Shown here one piece after another: positions 62,826-64,000 of a stretch of DNA of 64,000 bases (its first letter is position 1; each line of letters begins with the position of its first letter). The notes under the pieces are model-generated. The model was not told the DNA's origin. It did no database searches and was given only the letters and a program-made list of their open reading frames with translations. The DNA comes from Roseofilum casamattae BLCC-M143 (GTDB lineage: Bacteria > Cyanobacteriota > Cyanobacteriia > Cyanobacteriales > Desertifilaceae): assembly GCF_030068455.1 (NCBI RefSeq), contig NZ_JAQOSQ010000006.1:143091-207090 (forward strand), given 5' to 3'. Position numbers and translations under genes: made by a program.

Positions 62826-63623
62826 ATGTCTGCCAGCACTATCCCCATTAGCCCGTTGCAACTGGGCACTTCTGCTTTGCTAATTTTGATTAATATTAGC
62901 TTATCCTTTGCCCTGCGCCTGGGACTCGAAAAAAGCCTGATTATCGCCACCGCGCGCATGTTGGTGCAACTACTCCTGATTGGCTATGTGCTTAACTGGC
63001 TCTTCACCTTATCCAATCCCCTAGTTATTATTGCTCTCGCTTTATTCATGGCGAGTATTGCGGGAATTTCTGGAGTGAACCGCACCTCACGTCGGTTTGT
63101 CGGCATCTACTGGCAATCCTTGCTCTCTATCTTGGTTGCAGCGTTCCTCATTACCCAATTCTCGATTATTGGAGTCATCCGGGTCGATCCGTGGTACGAC
63201 CCTCAATATTTTATCCCTCTACTGGGCATGATCTTGGGAAATGCTTTAAATGGAGTTTCCCTCGGTTTAGACCAGTTTATGGACAATCTCGTTGCCAATC
63301 AAGGACAAATTGAGACTCTCCTGAGCCTCGGAGCAACGCGCTGGGAAGCCACTCACAAAGAAGTACAAAGTGCCGTGCGCCGGGGGATGATTCCAATGAT
63401 TAATTCAATGATGGTTACCGGATTAGTCAGTTTACCCGGTATGATGACGGGTCAGATTTTGGCTGGAGCCAATCCCCTCGATGCAGTACGCTATCAAACG
63501 ATCGTGATGTTTGCGATCGCATCTGGAACGGCTCTGGCAACGTTAGGAGTCGTTCTCCTCGCCTGGAATAGCTTGCTCTCTCCGGCACACCAACTGCGAC
63601 TGGACAAACTGCGGCGATCGTAG
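62826..63623 (+). CDS. fetB: FetB-type (UPF0014) ABC permease
   Basis: 265 residues with about 7 transmembrane helices and the UPF0014 signature IIGVIRVDPWYDPQYFIPLL, LGMILGNALNGVSLGLDQFM and SGTALATLGVVLLAWNSLLS. In E. coli FetB pairs with the ATPase FetA to export iron under oxidative stress. fetA is not upstream here (a MATE gene is) and the region downstream holds only a hairpin-rich non-coding stretch, so the partner is elsewhere or outside the window. Confidence 0.9.
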   Translation: MSASTIPISPLQLGTSALLILINISLSFALRLGLEKSLIIATARMLVQLLLIGYVLNWLFTLSNPLVIIALALFMASIAGISGVNRTSRRFVGIYWQSLLSILVAAFLITQFSIIGVIRVDPWYDPQYFIPLLGMILGNALNGVSLGLDQFMDNLVANQGQIETLLSLGATRWEATHKEVQSAVRRGMIPMINSMMVTGLVSLPGMMTGQILAGANPLDAVRYQTIVMFAIASGTALATLGVVLLAWNSLLSPAHQLRLDKLRRS

Positions 63624-64000
63624 CTCGAGTAAATTGACGTTCTCCTCTGCCTAAAGGCGAGAGGATTGCTGAATATCACTATTGCTGGTTTTCTCTTTCT
63701 TCGACAAACCTTAAAACCAGCTATCTCTTACGAGCAATACCCAAGCCCATCAACCCTTCAATAGAATGAATCAACGAGCTTAGTTTAGCCAGTCCCAGAG
63801 GGCTATATCTCCAGAGACGTACTAGGATACGAACCTAGCGTTATCGTGCGCCCCACGATACGTTCTCAACCCACAAAGATATTAGTTTTCTGGATGCTAC
63901 TACTTTCGATTTGCTAGCTATGTTTTTCTTGGTTTTCGCCACCCAATACTGGTATCCTTACGCGATACTTTTGAGTTCTAGCCTATAGCAACACTCAGGG
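63624..64000 (-). mobile_element. Hairpin-rich IS200/IS605-type end, possible omega-RNA region
   Basis: No protein gene is found in this 377-bp end. Read on the minus strand it ends with the hairpin CCTCT-CGCC-TTTA-GGC-AGAGG (63644-63664) followed by a GTCAA end (63634-63638), a pattern typical of the right end of IS200/IS605-type elements and of the omega-RNA scaffold just before its guide. Upstream on that strand are further perfect hairpins: GCTGGTTTT/AAAACCAGC (63684-63721), CTAGG/CCTAG (63822-63838), TATCGTG/CACGATA (63842-63860). The element could be a tnpB-less remnant, or tnpB may start beyond 64000. The guide, if real, would be the sequence beside fetB. Confidence 0.5.

Overview
The window comes from a phycobilisome-containing cyanobacterium. 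The evidence is the dense scatter of the HIP1 octamer GCGATCGC, a light-dependent protochlorophyllide reductase, a phycobilisome linker, a phytochrome-like kinase, the ThiE fusion form usual in cyanobacteria, and several families largely confined to the phylum (DUF3038, DUF4335, DUF3531, DUF1830, DUF1400, DUF3747/SLH, XisH/XisI, vMAP-NB-ARC). The repeat load and accessory genes (Uma2, PIN and MazF modules, palindromic repeats, MITE-like elements, a CRISPR array) suggest a filamentous or mat-forming lineage, but the sequence does not fix the genus.

1-8 kb: a LysE-type exporter (cut by the window edge) is divergent from an Lrp/AsnC regulator. Next come a large secreted TPS-domain adhesin, a 23S pseudouridine synthase, thiE-thiS, a MazF toxin-antitoxin pair and hisC. 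8-18.5 kb: a vMAP/NB-ARC ATPase is divergent from an unknown secreted protein. A PIN module, dprA, a DUF547 lipoprotein, a type II thioesterase, a CSP41b-like protein divergent from hemC, the xisH-xisI pair with a third small gene, and a thioredoxin-fold protein follow. 18.9-24.1 kb: a phytochrome-type histidine kinase, an oligopeptide-type binding lipoprotein and larB run in one direction, with a 54-bp tandem duplication at the kinase/lipoprotein junction.

24.1-30.5 kb: a LysR regulator is divergent from a small-molecule catabolism or detoxification run (ycaC, nitroreductase, Tat-exported YtcJ-type amidohydrolase, ABM-domain membrane protein), followed by a patatin-like lipase. 30.5-44.7 kb: mostly core or conserved cyanobacterial genes, including a DUF1400 protein, a DUF697 GTPase, glcE and glcF, a second histidine kinase, a methyltransferase, a PRC-barrel protein, icd, the DUF3038-DUF4335 pair, DUF3531 and a NUDIX hydrolase.

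44.9-49.2 kb: potA and potD (no permease genes present) are followed by a repeat-rich stretch and a CRISPR array of 14 repeats and 13 spacers without any cas gene. Repeat orientation and a degenerate repeat at the left end suggest minus-strand transcription from a leader on the right. 49.2-58.3 kb: a GNAT enzyme, an Ap4A phosphorylase-like protein, DUF1830, por, a phycobilisome linker with an unusual C-terminus, a DUF3747/SLH protein, endonuclease V, two mosaic Uma2 copies separated by a MITE-like element, and a PIN toxin pair. 58.6-64 kb: ilvD, a pentapeptide repeat protein, a MATE exporter and fetB. The window ends in a hairpin-rich stretch that looks like the end of an IS200/IS605-type element on the minus strand, possibly an omega-RNA region whose tnpB would lie beyond the window.

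No single complete new system is proven here. The best leads are the cas-less CRISPR array with its repeated leader-side motif, the hairpin-rich IS605-like end, the mosaic Uma2 pair, the xisHI three-gene cassette and the por-linked phycobilisome linker.
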